The notes: generated by a model not told the origin, from the letters alone. Shown: positions 1 through 12,253, counted from the first letter of the stretch. The stretch: 64,000 bases of DNA from Cryptomeria japonica (GCF_030272615.1 NC_081410.1:124621140-124685139), one strand, 5' to 3'. Made by a program: numbers and translations.

Positions 1-50
1 AACAATGGTTTTTTACATTTTCTAATGGAGTTTTTTTCACTATACTTTTC

Positions 51-71
51 TAGTGATTGTTTTTTATTGTT
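51..71. repeat. Target-site duplication, left copy (21 bp)
   Basis: The 21-bp string beginning TAGTGATTG and ending in TATTGTT occurs here and again at 1671-1691 without mismatch, and similarity stops at both borders. It brackets the LINE-like retroposon at 72-1670. This length is typical of LINE target-primed reverse transcription. Confidence 0.75.
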
Positions 72-1670
72 TTTATTAGGATAGAATAGGTTTTGAAGGG
101 TCTCTGAAACCCTTACAACAAGAGAGTTGTTGTCAAAAAATGGACTAGACTAGACTATCTAGAAACAAACCATAGGTTTTAGAAAGGGCCTGAAACCTTC
201 TGGACTTATGAGCATCCAGACCCCAAAACCAAAGACTGCATAAAATATAAACATAAAATCAGAGTAGCCATAGCTAAGCAAACACCAACCAAACATCAAG
301 AGTAAAACATTACAAAACAGTCTGGCTCGAGAAAAGGGTCTAAAACATCAAACACTAGACCACAAATAACAAGGAATGATGGTTTTATCACGCACCCTCA
401 GCCAACAAGAAGGGTTTTTCTAGGCTCCCATAACCTACAATAGAACATTTGGGCCACAAAGAACTACAAAGCCCAATCGTAACCAAAAACATGAACTAGC
501 CAAACTGGGCCCTTGAAAAGTGCTAGTATCCAACCTCTTCTTGAAAGAAACAAGAAACATAGGGTTTTTCCAGGCTCCCTCAACCTTGAGAGTGGGTTTT
601 ATAAGGCTCCCACAGCCTAAAACAATGATTTTTTTAAAGGCTTCCATAACCTTGATGAACAACTTACCATCCAGGATCTCCACCTCGATAAGAGATAAAG
701 GAAAGATATTAGCCCACAAGCCATCATCAACACCCTTATAGCCACAAGTTAGGACTTCAATTCTCCCCCAACAACACTTGCAAGCATGTCAAATAGAATC
801 CAACTCTACCTCAGTAGGAGGGGGGTCAACTCTAGCCACGTCTATCTCCCCCTCAATAGAAGATAGGACCACCTCTATAGGAAAAAACTAGAGAAACCCA
901 AAGATGCAGACAATGGAGCATAAAGACCCATGCCAACGAGCCAAATCTAAGAGGGACATCAAAACCCTCAACAAAGGGACATAAAGGAGTCAAGAGATAT
1001 AACCATAAGAAATTAGACCCCATCCACAAAAAAAGACACAGACTGACGATATTCCAAAGGCCAAATGAACCCATAAGAAGAAAACCTCTCCCAAAAGAAC
1101 AAGACAAACATGGAGGCCCATGAAGGGAAATGAAGAAGAAAAACCACCAAAAAACCATCACATGGGAGTAGAAGAAGTTGGGTCATCAAGAAAATCCCTC
1201 AAATAAACCATCATGAAAAACTCCAAGCTAGGGGTAGAACAACTTTCACACTTCCCTCCAAAAAATAGAGCAATACTATAGCAAGGAGGGAATAGAGGAA
1301 AGCCAAAGCAAGAAAACCCAAAACCCTTAACAACCACCCAAAGCTTAGGAAGAATAGAGGAGCCACCAAGCCAAGAAAAGAACACCACGCACAAGAACAT
1401 GATCCAAAAAGAAGGCAGAGGATCTCACAAACACCCCTAAACGGAAGAAATAACAAACCCTTACAAGCCTAAAACAAAGCAGTCCCAATCCCAACAACCT
1501 CCTGCTTCTGTTCCTCCATTAGGATCCCCATCCTTGTCAACAACAACTCCTCCACATTGCCATTAGGAAGCCTCCCTACCATCATCATCATTAGCATCAT
1601 CTTCTCTGCCATTGTTGTTCGCTGAAAACCTTGCTCCCGCTCCTGCCTTCTCCACCATTCGAAATATCCT
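72..1670 (-). mobile_element. LINE-like non-autonomous retroposon
   Basis: A 1,599-bp insertion bounded by a perfect 21-bp direct repeat. Read on the minus strand it starts near 1670 and ends near 72 in an A-rich TAATAAA-type tail, as LINE-mobilised sequences do. The minus strand holds short open stretches (1158-1400, 853-1161, 435-719) rich in Phe, Leu, Trp and Gly, but I see no endonuclease or reverse transcriptase motif. It may be an internally deleted or 5'-truncated LINE (ORF1-side sequence joined to a 3' end), or a nonautonomous derivative. A local phrase (AGGGTTTTTCTAGGCTCCC and variants) recurs at about 411, 565 and 600, so part of the 3' half is internally repeated. Family assignment is inference. 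Confidence 0.55.
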
Positions 1671-1691
1671 TAGTGATTGTTTTTTATTGTT
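1671..1691. repeat. Target-site duplication, right copy (21 bp)
   Basis: Exact copy of 51-71; right border of the LINE-like retroposon. Confidence 0.75.
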
Positions 1692-2280
1692 GTGTATTTT
1701 TCAAATGATATTTTAGGTTTTTTTACATTCATTTTTTTTTGTAATGCTAAGCTTGATTTTATTTTTAATTATTTTTGAAATAAGATTGATTATAATTTAT
1801 ACATATATTCATTTGATTTTATACCATTTTTTTTCTTATACAAATTAATATTTTTTCTTTGTTGAAATAAGAACATTAATACCTAGTGTAAATATATTTT
1901 TAAATTTTTTTCTTATTTTCTTATTCTTCTACTTGTGTTAAACAAAGACCTCAATGATCAATAAACTATCGAACATTCAAAATACATTAAAAATAAACAT
2001 AATAATCAAACTAAAAATATATTCAAAATTTTACTTTTTGGAAAGCTTATATTAATGGCTAAATAATGACAAAATAAAATTGGTAAATGAATTCATTTGA
2101 TCCCTCAAAAGGTAAATCAAATGTATCTTTTTGCTAGTACTTTAATAGGTGTAGAGGAGTCTCAATTATCGGTATGATTGAAGACTATAGGGGTTCTATT
2201 CAAAGGTGTTTATTCTAAGAAGGTCCGATCTAACCTTCATCAATTATCCTTTTTATGTAACCTCTCAAGCCTTAAATCAT

Positions 2281-2362
<82 letters not shown>

Positions 2363-3280
2363 GAAAAAAATTAGAATGTCCTGGAAGTGGGAAATACTAT
2401 TGCAGAAGCTAGGATAGTAGAAAAGTAGCTCAAAGACATCTTCATGATAGAAGATAACCTGATGCAGGAAAGACATGCCAAGTATAGAATGGGATTCATG
2501 TGATCAATAATGTGTGAACTTGAGATTGGAGAGATTCTTGTAAAAGATGAGTGAGTGAAGTTAGCCAGAAGATCTGTCATAAAATTTGTTGGTTTAGACT
2601 AAGAAAGGTTGACAAATGAGAAATAGTCTCATGATAAAGGATTTATGGAAGAATGAAAAAAAAAATTATGCATGTATATGAGAGCCAATATATTGCAATA
2701 AAGTGTAGTGAAGGAGTACTCTATATGTGAGATTGTAGGGACAATAGGGGAGAACACCAAGGATCTACAATTGCATGCATATAAGATGCTACAAGTAAGG
2801 GTAGTAAAATTGCATAGAAGATGTTGCAAGTGTAGTAGAAAAAGGATGTGAAAATGTATTTCTCAATGGTATTAGTGTACCTCAAAAGATTCTATGAGTA
2901 AGAGTAGCTAGGAATAGTAGAGTAATGTTGATAGTTGGAACACAAAAATGTGGTAGGGAGGTTATAATAGTAGATGCAACAAGAAGTATGGGATGCACGT
3001 TACAAAAGATATGTTCAAAGGAAATGTATAAAGGGGAACTAATCATGTAAGTGATAGAATGTAATGATAATTGAAAAGTGCTATGAGTATACTTGATATG
3101 TAATTGTATCAATGAACAATTTGGTGTAAAAAATGTATTGGAAGAAGAGGATAATGATGAATACCATATACTAGTAGAAAATAAAGAGGGGTCTATTGAA
3201 TAATGGAGAAAACCCCGTGGTAAAAATATCCATGAAGAAGAGAGGCCAAGTATGCATTATCAAGAATAAATGTGACTACA
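1692..3280. other. AT-rich intergenic stretch, no gene seen
   Basis: No credible coding region, RNA gene or recognisable repeat apart from the TA microsatellite at 2284-2360. The part from about 2360 to 3280 is unusually purine-rich on the plus strand and could be old retroelement debris, but no motif supports a name. Confidence 0.5.
2284..2360. repeat. (TA)n microsatellite
   Basis: About 38 uninterrupted TA units. The Ile-Tyr open frames across it on both strands are artefacts of the repeat. Confidence 0.95.
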
Positions 3281-3333
3281 ATATGGGTAAGTGCACAAAG
3301 ATGGTTGTCAAAAAGGGGGGTATAAGTGGACAC
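3281..3333 (+). repeat. Left terminal inverted repeat of the DNA transposon
   Basis: Contains ATATGGG, then GTGCACAAAGATGGT (3291-3305), GTCA, and GTGGACAC (3326-3333). The reverse complement of 15653-15695 has the same blocks in the same order. The left copy has about 8 extra bases (G-run plus TATA) before GTGGACAC. Confidence 0.7.
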
Positions 3334-4194
3334 TTTTTTTTTTTTTCTGAAATAAGGTTAACTTGAACTTGGAGGCAAAATTTGAAAGTCATCCACTCAA
3401 GATATGAAGATAATCAAAGAACAAATATTGTAGTACTCTGAATCTAGTTTCCAAACTACTAAACTTTTTCAAAATTGGATAAGATTAAGGGGGTCAAATC
3501 CTTCATGCATGAAAAAAAGACCCTGATTTTTCTGAAAAACATAACATAGTGTTTGACGTGCACATCAAAAAAGTCATAGTTAGATTTAGTATTTTGACAA
3601 ATCCTTTGGTAGAAAGATAGTTAAGAGTGAGCACTAGAAGATGCGTATTTTTTTATAATTTTTTGTTGAGTATTTTTTTTAATGATTTTTCCAATCAAGC
3701 ACATCTTGAAAATTAGGTACTTGTTCATGCGCGAAGCATAAGTTACACTAAACAAATTGAAAATAAAATTTTATTTTTTTTAAATTGTAAAGAATCAAGT
3801 GCACTACAGTAATATAATTTTTTTATAAAATTTGGATAAGTATATCAAAAGTTATTAAAAACATGGTGCACCTATGTCTGTGAGAACTATGGAGAAGTTG
3901 GTAAAAGAAATTCAATAATAATATGTTATTGTTGTTCAAATTTTAAAAGAATTATATGGTTAGAAATCTCAGAAGATGGGTGAAAATATGATGAAAATTT
4001 TAGAAATACCCACTTGATGAAGTTTAAACCTGATGATGACAAATTCGATAAACCAAGTTGATAAAATAAAACACGTCAAAAATGAGGGAAATGGAGGGAA
4101 ATCAAACTTCCAAACTGTAGCTTTGTCATCCAGGCCTATTTCCAAGCCTAAACAATTAAAAGCACATACAAGGTACTTATGTTGTAAGTAGTGT
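3334..4194. other. Transposon left non-coding arm
   Basis: AT-rich with several T/A homopolymer runs; no coding potential or regulatory site that I can support. Confidence 0.5.
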
Positions 4195-4295
4195 GTTATC
4201 GCTATGTTTACTATAAACAATGCATACATGCTATATTTACTATAAATAGCGCATACTCCCTATGTTTACTATAAATAGCACGTACGCGCTAAGTT
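4195..4295 (+). repeat. Left subterminal repeat array, block 1
   Basis: Three tandem units of about 30 bp of the form GCTATGTTTACTATAAATAG followed by a variable GCRYGTACGCGCTA-like core. Cores sit at about 4221-4235, 4248-4264 and 4278-4293; the last, GCACGTACGCGCTAAG, is the cleanest. The same core recurs at 5877-6144 and on the right arm at 15450-15625. Confidence 0.65.
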
Positions 4296-4369
4296 TATTT
4301 AAATTATATTTATCATGTATGCTCTCCTAAGAAAATTGACTGATGGATTTGTGTGTGTGTGTATTGAAT

Positions 4370-4803
4370 AGGAGGAAGAAGGGTCTAAAATTGAACCATG
4401 GGTGCATTACCGTGACAAACAAGGAAACTTGCAGCAATATTCTTCTTGAATGTGTTTTTAATGAGCAAAGCAGATGTGGAAAATAGTGTCAACAAAGAAA
4501 AATGATGAGTTAGAGTACCTACAATATGTTTTTCAGAAGGAAACAACTAGTACAAAGAGAAAGAGGGAGAGTAACACATATGATGTCCTGGAGAATGATA
4601 GTGGTGGGTATGCGAGAGTTCCCATGTTGTTACACAATGCCTGTCACCTAAAGAAATTAAAGTTTGTCGTAAGCATGGCAGTGGTAGTATATGATGATCA
4701 TCACTTGTCAAAAGGCTTGGAAGGGTACATACCCATGAAAGAAATCAACTGTGTAATTCCTATAGTCACAATCGAGATCAGTCCTATAACCTTGCAAATT
4801 TAA
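4370..4803 (+). other. Possible short coding exon, unidentified
   Basis: One plus-strand frame is open from 4474 to the TAA at 4801-4803 (109 codons). It is in frame with a further open run from about 4370, interrupted by TGA, TAA and TGA between 4447 and 4463. The predicted peptide is mixed-charge with a Lys/Arg-rich stretch (TKRKRES) and resembles nothing I know. It lies inside the transposon upstream of the transposase and shares its strand and reading frame phase, so it might be a 5' exon, but I see no convincing splice link. Confidence 0.25.
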
Positions 4804-4972
4804 TAGAATCATATGTTTTATAAAGACAGTACTCTTAGGGTTAGGTCAAGCTCTTACACTTTCTTTTTAGTGAAGTCTCGTTGTCTGTTCTCTTGGAGTC
4901 TCTCTTATGCTGATAATGGTCTAACTTATCTATATCAAAACTAAACTACTGATGGTCTCCCTCCCCCCTACT

Positions 4973-4974
4973 CT

Positions 4975-5060
<86 letters not shown>

Positions 5061-5097
5061 TCTCCCTTCCTCCATAACCCTTCTTCTCTCCCTCCCT

Positions 5098-5165
<68 letters not shown>

Positions 5166-5371
5166 TTCCCTCTCTCTCTCTTCCTCTCCCTCTCCCTCTC
5201 TCTCTCCCTCCCTCTACCTCTCTCCCTCTCTACCTTCCATCTCTCCCACCTCTCTTTCTCTTCCTCTCTCTCCCTCTCTCTCCCTCTCTCCCTCTCCCTC
5301 CTTCCCTCTCTCCCTCTCTCTCTCTCCCTCCCTCTACCTCTCTCCCTCTCTCTACCTTCCTCCTCCTCCTC

Positions 5372-5421
<50 letters not shown>

Positions 5422-5848
5422 CCCCTCCTTCTCTCCCTCTCTCCCTCCTTCCCTCCCTCCTCCTCTCTCTCTCTCTCCATCTCTCTCCCTCTCCCTCTCT
5501 CTCTCTCTCTCCCTCTCTCTCTCTCTCTTCCTCTCCCTCACCCTCTCTCTCTCCCTCCCTCTCCCTCTCTCCCTCTCTCTACCTTCCCTCCCTCCCCCCT
5601 CTCTCTCTCTCCCTTTCTCTCCTTCCCTCCCTCACCCTCTCCCTCCTTCCATCTCTCTCTCTCTCTCCCTCTCCCCCCCTCCTTCTTCTCTCCCTCTCTC
5701 CCTCCTTCCCTCTCTCTCTCTCTCCCCCCTCCTCCTTCTATCCCTCTCTCCCTCCTTCCCTCTCCCTCCCTTCCGCCCCCCTCCTCTCTCCCTCCCCCCT
5801 ACTATCCCCCCCCCCCCCCTCTCTCTCTCTCTCTCTCCCTCCATCCCT
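4973..5848. repeat. Long pyrimidine microsatellite (CT/CCT/CCCT)n
   Basis: About 870 bp almost purely C and T on the plus strand. It starts with long uninterrupted CT runs (about 4978-5058 and 5102-5160) and degrades into TCCC, TCC and CTACC variants. A C-homopolymer lies near 5807-5819. All Arg/Glu-rich minus-strand open frames here are microsatellite artefacts. Such polypurine/polypyrimidine tracts can form triplex structures; here that is inference. Confidence 0.95.
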
Positions 5849-5865
5849 TTTCATTCACATTTTTT

Positions 5866-6150
5866 CTACTACAAATAGCATGTATGGGATACTGAACCTA
5901 TTAGTTCGCTACCCTTCCATAAATTTTTTAAGGCATAGGAGCATGTACGTGGTACTTATTACTTGTAAGCGCATACAGGGTACTGAGCCTATTATTCACT
6001 ACCTTGCCATAACATTTTTTAGGCTTAGGAGTGTGTACACGCTACTTATTAGTACATAATGGGAAAAAAAAATACCATTGGGCTTGCCAACATTTTATGT
6101 ACTAATAACGCGCACATGGTTATTAATGTAGCATGTATGCTATACGTAGA
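5866..6150 (+). repeat. Left subterminal repeat array, block 2
   Basis: Two imperfect ~90-bp tandem units (about 5877-5966 and 5967-6055) share the order motif core, then ACTGARCCTATTA, TACC-TTCCATAA, a TTTTTTA run, GGCWTAGGAG, motif core, and CTTATTA. Cores are AGCATGTATGGGATA (5877), AGCATGTACGTGGTA (5940), AGCGCATACAGGGTA (5968) and AGTGTGTACACGCTA (6030). Further cores lie at about 6108 and 6130. Confidence 0.65.
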
Positions 6151-6462
6151 CATAGTCTTAGTTGCCCAAGAGCCTCAATGACCTCAAAAGAAGTTTTTGA
6201 GGTCATTGAAGGCCCCACTGGAACCATGTCTGCACTTCTATCACTATTTTATACATAGAAGTAAGTGAATTTTTTGTTTTTGCATGATTTCAAATGATTG
6301 AATTGTTGTTCTTATTAGTTTTGTCAATAGTATTGTGATTGTTTAATAGTTTGATTCCAAAAAATAGTGATAAGATGCATATTTATGGTTATGTGTTTGT
6401 TTATGAACTTTTGTTTACATATATATGTATTATGATTCTATTTAGGACAACCAATATCAACC

Positions 6463-9380
6463 ATGGGAAAGAACAAGCGAGGAATGATGGAACAATGAGA
6501 GGCTGAAAAGGAAAGACAAAGGCAACGTATGAAGAAATTACGTGACATAAGAACAATGGGAGAAGAAGGTATGTCATCCTCAACATCTCAATTCGATTTA
6601 CCAAACGAACATAATGCACCTAATGCAATTGAAGAAGAGACATTTGATTGACCGTATGAACCTAATGCAATTGAAGAAGATACCACATTGAATAATCAAT
6701 TAAATGATGAACATACACCTTCTCTATTTGATGAATTGAATGTACATAATGCACCAATGTTAACACCTCCTAGAATCATTCGTAGGAAACCAAAGCATCT
6801 AATTGACATTGATGAGAATTTATTGAAGCCAATGCCCAATAAAATGAATGAATGAACTTGTAGGAGAATGGTTAAAAGAATATGGCAAAACTATTTTGAA
6901 AACTTAAATCAAACCGCAAGATGTCAATTAATTGTTCAAATGATTAAAAATTTGAATTTTAGAGAGACAATGAAAATTCTAGGCCTAAGATCATCTGAAA
7001 GTAATAGTGAAAGAACTTTTGTGAGAAATCTATGTGATGCATATCAAGCTATTGGTTCAAAATCACGTACTAAATATTCTAATGCTACTCGACGTGTCAT
7101 TACATCAACCATAATGAGCAAGAAAATAAAAAAAGATCGTTTGATAAGCAAAATAAGTAAGTCATTAAACGTTAGTAGAACAACATTAAGTAAAGCATTA
7201 AAGAGGTGGGAAAAAATAGAGGAACCCAACAATAATTCTCTTTGAGCATTCTCGAGTAGACTACCACACAAGGACAAGGTTGTTGTTGATGCACTAAGAA
7301 CATTAATTGAAATTTTTTGACATGACAACACAAGAGTTTTGCACAAGCAAAGAGATGTTGTTAGAAGGTGAATTGGGTCTACAAATCATGAGCCACATGC
7401 CAAACACTATTTGGATATGACTCCAACTAAATTTTATGAAAGATTCCTTCAAAATTTTCCTCAAATAAGAATTTCTCAAAGATTTTTTGAAATGACAAAA
7501 CCTTTTTATATTAAGATTAATCATGTACGCACCACATGTTGTAGAATGCATATTGAATTTTCCATGCACTATGATATTTTTCATCATATTTGTTCTACTT
7601 TGCACACTAACGATTTTTTGTAGGAATGCAATATACAAGCAGCTCCTAAGTTGGTAAGAGAATTTATTTCAAGTGTGCTATGTAATAGACATGATGGTTG
7701 TATTTATTAGAAGATGCCTTGTTTGGAAGGTTCTTGTGCTATATGTGGTGGTGTGCAATGTTTACCAAGATGAGTACATTTGGAGAGCACACATGAAATT
7801 GGTATGAAACTAGTTTCTTTTGGAAAATACAAGACAATCACATATGGAGTTAAAGATGGAAAAGATTTGAAGAGATGTGAGCTAGTGAAAAATGATATAT
7901 GTGTAGCTGAATTTAAGAAAATGTTTCAAGAGAAACTAGTTAATGAGTACATAATGCATACACATAGAGCTCGATGGTTAGATGAGAAATTCAAGCTATG
8001 TAAGGACACATTTCCTCTTGTCACCATTGTCTCTATCGTTGATTTCACTGAAAATTATACACTACAACCTCAAAATGAAGTGCAATCTATGTATTATCAC
8101 TCTACACAAGTTTCTATTTTTGTACACATAGCATTCATGCATGTAGATGATAGCACAGAGGAGGATAGAAAGGTTGTAAGAGAGTATCACTTCTACATAA
8201 GTGATGATCGTACTCATTCATCGGAGATTGTACAAGGATGCTTTAAAGTTTTCTATGATAGTTTAAGGGAAAGGAACATATGATACAACTGACACTTAAT
8301 ATGGTCAGATAATTACACCACACAATTCAAGAATGCAAGGATGTTTTATTAGTTGACAAGGATGCATATGATAAGCGGTGTACAACATTTTTGGAATTTC
8401 ACTGAGGCTGGAAATGGTAAGGGAGAGCACGATGGTGCAGGAGCATGTGTGAAAAGATCCCTAGCTAGAGAAGAATTGAAGTACAAAGGTGGTGTTGAGT
8501 TGATAGATGTAGAAAAAATTGTGCAATGGTGTAAGTCTACGATGGGTCCAGGTAATCCAAGTCGGTCAATGGTTCATAGATATTTTTGGTTGATCACTGA
8601 ATCTAACATTGAAAGTTTTCTAGATCATTGTATAGTTGCAAGATCGAGTGACATGCACTCATTTATGAGTTCAAATTCAAGTTCACTGGTAATTTATACT
8701 AGACAGATGGTATGTTTTTTCTCTTCATGCATGTATTTTTTGTGGGAATAATGTGAATCACAGGAGTGGGTTGACAAATGGTCTTGTAGACTATTGGTTC
8801 CCTTTGATTTATATCAAATTCCCAAAGCACTACAATTGATCCAGATGGAGACATCAGTGGATTTTGACCATGTATCCGACCTAATGGATTTAGGTGACTT
8901 TCTGAGTTGATTTTTTTGCAAGTATTCTTTTTGGTTCATTTTGTTGTACATCATACTTTATTTTTGGTATTAATTAACACACTATAAAATGCAGGTTATG
9001 TGTATGCAATTGTTACTGAAGAGAACAATGAAGAAGGAAAAAATTACTATTTATTTCATTGTGTTCAACCAAAAAAAAAATTGACAACCACAATTATTGA
9101 TGGAGAGGGTACTTAGTACCCAAAACGATCTGTTGTCATGATAGGAACATGGCTTAAGAGATACCCTATCAAGAATTATAATGTTTGGTTGTTTGAGGAC
9201 TTTGAAACACACAAACATATTCTTCATTTCTCTAACCTTCTTGTTGCAACAAATATTCATTTGATGAAGTATCGTGGTAGACCTCATAACAAGATTTTAT
9301 GGAAAGTTTGTGAATCTGACCACGAGGCAACACTTGACACAATACGGGTTAGAGTTGATCCTGAAGGCTCACTTGATTGA
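6463..9380 (+). pseudogene. DDE-like transposase gene, three exons, stop-riddled
   Basis: From ATG at 6463 a single frame runs without any frameshift to 8709. It continues through exon 2 (8764-8893) and exon 3 (8995-9380, ending TGA), about 920 codons in all. Introns 8710-8763 (GTATGT..CAG, unusually short) and 8894-8994 (GTGACT..GCAG) keep the frame. The N-terminal half is basic, with a helix-turn-helix-like segment (VSRTTLSKALKRW, about codons 236-248). A Cys cluster follows (CLEGSCAICGGVQC, about 7714-7755). The likely catalytic core comes next: IVDFTENYTL, YISDDRTHS, IWSDN and GNGKGEHDGAGACVKR, giving candidate acidic residues. From memory, this set of motifs marks an uncharacterised family of plant and animal transposase-like proteins; no superfamily name can be given here. 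Thirteen premature stops (nine TGA, four TAG, no TAA) make it non-functional as written. An AG at 6445-6446 preceded by a T-rich run suggests an upstream 5' UTR intron. Confidence 0.7.
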
Positions 9381-9464
9381 TTCTACGATTTAGAGTAGAA
9401 TGATTTTGAGAATTTTGTATAAATCGTTGATGAATTGTTCTCTATTCATTTTTTGCATATATAA

Positions 9465-9700
9465 ACCCATGAGCTGATTTTTACATGTTTAGGGGCATAA
9501 TTTTGTATATTTAAATGGCAATGAGCTGATTTGTACATATGTACATGCCAAATTTTATATATTAAAATGGCGATGAGCTGAATCGCACATATTGTAATGC
9601 CAATTTTTTTATAAAAGCCCATGTGATGATTTGTAAGAAATTTTTTTGTATAATCAAATAGCCAAGAGTTGATTTGACCATATTTAGAGGCAAATTTTTG
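9465..9700 (+). repeat. ~50-bp degenerate tandem repeats after the transposase
   Basis: Five diverging units built around ATGAGCTGATTTGTACATAT and a GCCAATTTT tail, with anchors near 9471, 9523, 9575, 9623 and 9666. They lie in the presumed 3' UTR of the transposase. Confidence 0.6.
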
Positions 9701-9935
9701 AATAATATGTGACAATGTTTTGTGACTATTTTTTGTATCAATGTTTTGTGACTATGTTTTGAGTATGTGTGATGTGATAAGGTTGATCATGAGCATTCTT
9801 GATTCTTGTATAATCATGGAGAATTATTTGAGTCATTATCGAGTCATAGGGGTCATAGATTGAGACTAGACACAATTTGAGTAGAAATTGTCATTTTGTC
9901 AAAAAAGTTGTCAAGCAACTTCTACATTGGGCTAG

Positions 9936-12177
9936 TAGGGTATGACTCTTGACATTTTGACATTTTGGGATGGATGAGAGGGGCATTCCTAGTGTAAACC
10001 TGCCCACTTAGATGTGCTCATGATGTCGATTAGTGCACACGATGAACTGAATCAATTCTAGCCAATCCTGCAACTTTGCATTGCATGCAATTGACGGTTT
10101 TTGCAGTAGGCAAAAAAATGCTACCAATTAAAAATGGCTCTAAGTCATCAAAAAATGAGATAGGCCATTATAGAGAAGCCTCACGCGACCCCATAGGTTC
10201 AAATGTATCAATCACATTTCCTGAATTGGAAGAAATAGTTCATCAAATTTTGACAATTTTTTGGACTCATGGCACTTGAGAGATCGCGTCAGTAGGGTAT
10301 GAGTCTCGACGTTCCGACACTTTGGGATGGAGGAGAGGGGCATTCCTAGCATAAACCTACCCATTTGAATGCACTCATGACATCAGTTTATGCACACGAT
10401 GAACCAAATCAATTCTAGCCAATCCTGCAACTGACGGTTTTTGCAGTAGGCAAAAAAATGCTACTAGTTGAAAATGGCTCCGAGTCATCAAAAAATGAGA
10501 TAGGGAATTATAGAGGAGCTTCACATGACCCCACAGGTTCAAATAGATTGATCATATGTGTCCTGGATTAAGAAACAGTCCGTCAAATTTTGATAAATTT
10601 TTTGGACTCAAGGCACTTGAGAGATCGTCCCAATAGGGTATGACTCTCGATGTTTCGGTGCTTTGGGATGCACAATAGGGGAATGCCTAGCATAAACCTT
10701 CCCACTCAGATGTTCTTGTGATGTCAGTTTGTGCACACGACGAACTGAATCAATTCTAGCCAATGCTACAACTTTGCATTGCATGCAACTGATGGTTTTT
10801 GCAGCAGGCAAAAAAATGCTACCAATTGAAAATGGCTTTAATTCGTCAAAAATGAGATAGGCCATTGTAGAGGAGCCTCACGCAACCCCATAGGTTCAAA
10901 TAGATCGATCATATGGGTCCTGAATTGGAAGAAATAGTCTGTCAAATTGTGACCATTTTTTGGACTCAGGGCACTTGAGAGAACATGCCGGTAGGGTATG
11001 AGTCTCGACATTCTGACACTTTGGGATGCATGATAGGGGCATGCCTACCATAAAACTACCCACTCAAACATGCTTGTGACATCAGTTTATGCACACGATG
11101 GACCAAATCAATTCTAACCAATCCTGCAACTTTGCAATGCATGCAACTGACGGTTTTTACAAAAGGTGTAAAAATGCTACCAATTGAAAATGGCTCCAAG
11201 TCGTCAAAAACTAAGATAGGATATTGTAGAGGAGCCTCACATGACCCCACAGGTTTAAATAGATTGATCATATGTGTCTTGGATTGGAAGAAACAGTACA
11301 TCAAATTTTGACAATTTTTTGGACTCAAGGCATTTGAGAGATCGCCCCGGTAGGGTATGACTCTCGATGTTCCTATGATTTGGGATGCATGATAGGGAAA
11401 TTCCTAGCATAAACCTACCCCTTCAGATGCACTCATGACATTGGTTTGTGCACATGAAGAACCGAATCAATTCTAGCCAATCCTGCAACTTTGCATTGCA
11501 TGCAATTGACGATTTTTGCAGCAGGCGAAAAAATGCTACCAATTGAAAATGGCTCCGAGTCATCAAAAACTGAGATAGGCCATTGTAGAGGAGCCTCACA
11601 TGACCCCACAACTTCAAATAGATTGATCATATGTTTCCTAGATTGGAAGAAATAGTCCGTCAAATTTTGATTATTTTTTGGACTTAGGGCACTTGAGAGA
11701 TCGCACCGGTAGGGTATGACTCTCGACGTTCCAACACTTTAGGATGCATGATAGGGGAATTCCTAGCGTAAAACTTCCCACCCAGATGTGCTCATGATGT
11801 TAGTTTGTGCACACAATGAACTAAATCAATTCTAACCAATCCTGCAACTTTGCATTGCATGCAACTGATGGTTTTTGCAGTAGGCGAAAAAATGCTACCA
11901 ATTGAAAATTGCTTTGAATCGTCAAAAATTGAGATAGGTCATTATTGAGGAGGCTCACACAACCCCATAGGTTCAAATAGATTGATCATATGTGCCTTGG
12001 ATTGGAAGAAATAGTCCATCAAAGTTTGACAATTTTTTGGACTCGGGGCCCTTGATAGATAGCCCCAGTAGGATATGACTCTCGACGTTCCGGTGCTTTG
12101 GGATGCACGACAGGAGCATGCCTAGCATAAAACTGCCCACTCAGATACACTTGTGATGTCAGTTTGTGCACATGACA
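9936..12177. repeat. ~359-bp satellite array, six full units plus a partial
   Basis: The anchor TAGGGTATGACTCTCGACG (with variants) starts at 9936, 10293, 10634, 10992, 11351, 11710 and 12069, giving periods of 357, 341, 358, 359, 359 and 359 bp. Each unit also holds GGATGCAYGATAGGGG, TTGCATTGCATGCAACTG, GCAGYAGGCRAAAAAATGCT and TTTTTTGGACTC in fixed order. The seventh unit breaks off near 12177. Minus-strand open frames of 64-90 codons across it repeat with the same period and look non-coding. The array sits between the convergent transposase and accessory genes. Confidence 0.95.
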
Positions 12178-12253
12178 ACCAAAATTTGACCATTGCGTGC
12201 GTGAGGGTGCTCTCGCACCAAACACATATTGTTGTTTATATTCATATTGTCGA

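Noticed and set aside
2178-2476. Open frames with Ile-Tyr repeats
   Set aside because: Product of the (TA)n run on both strands.
4930-5844. Minus-strand open frames rich in Arg and Glu
   Set aside because: Direct translation of the CT microsatellite; no independent coding signal.
9936-12177. CRISPR-like direct repeats
   Set aside because: Long contiguous tandem units without unique spacers, in a plant genome context.
10076-12225. Repeated 64-90 codon frames in the satellite
   Set aside because: They recur with the 359-bp period and vary in start and stop between units, so they are satellite shadows.
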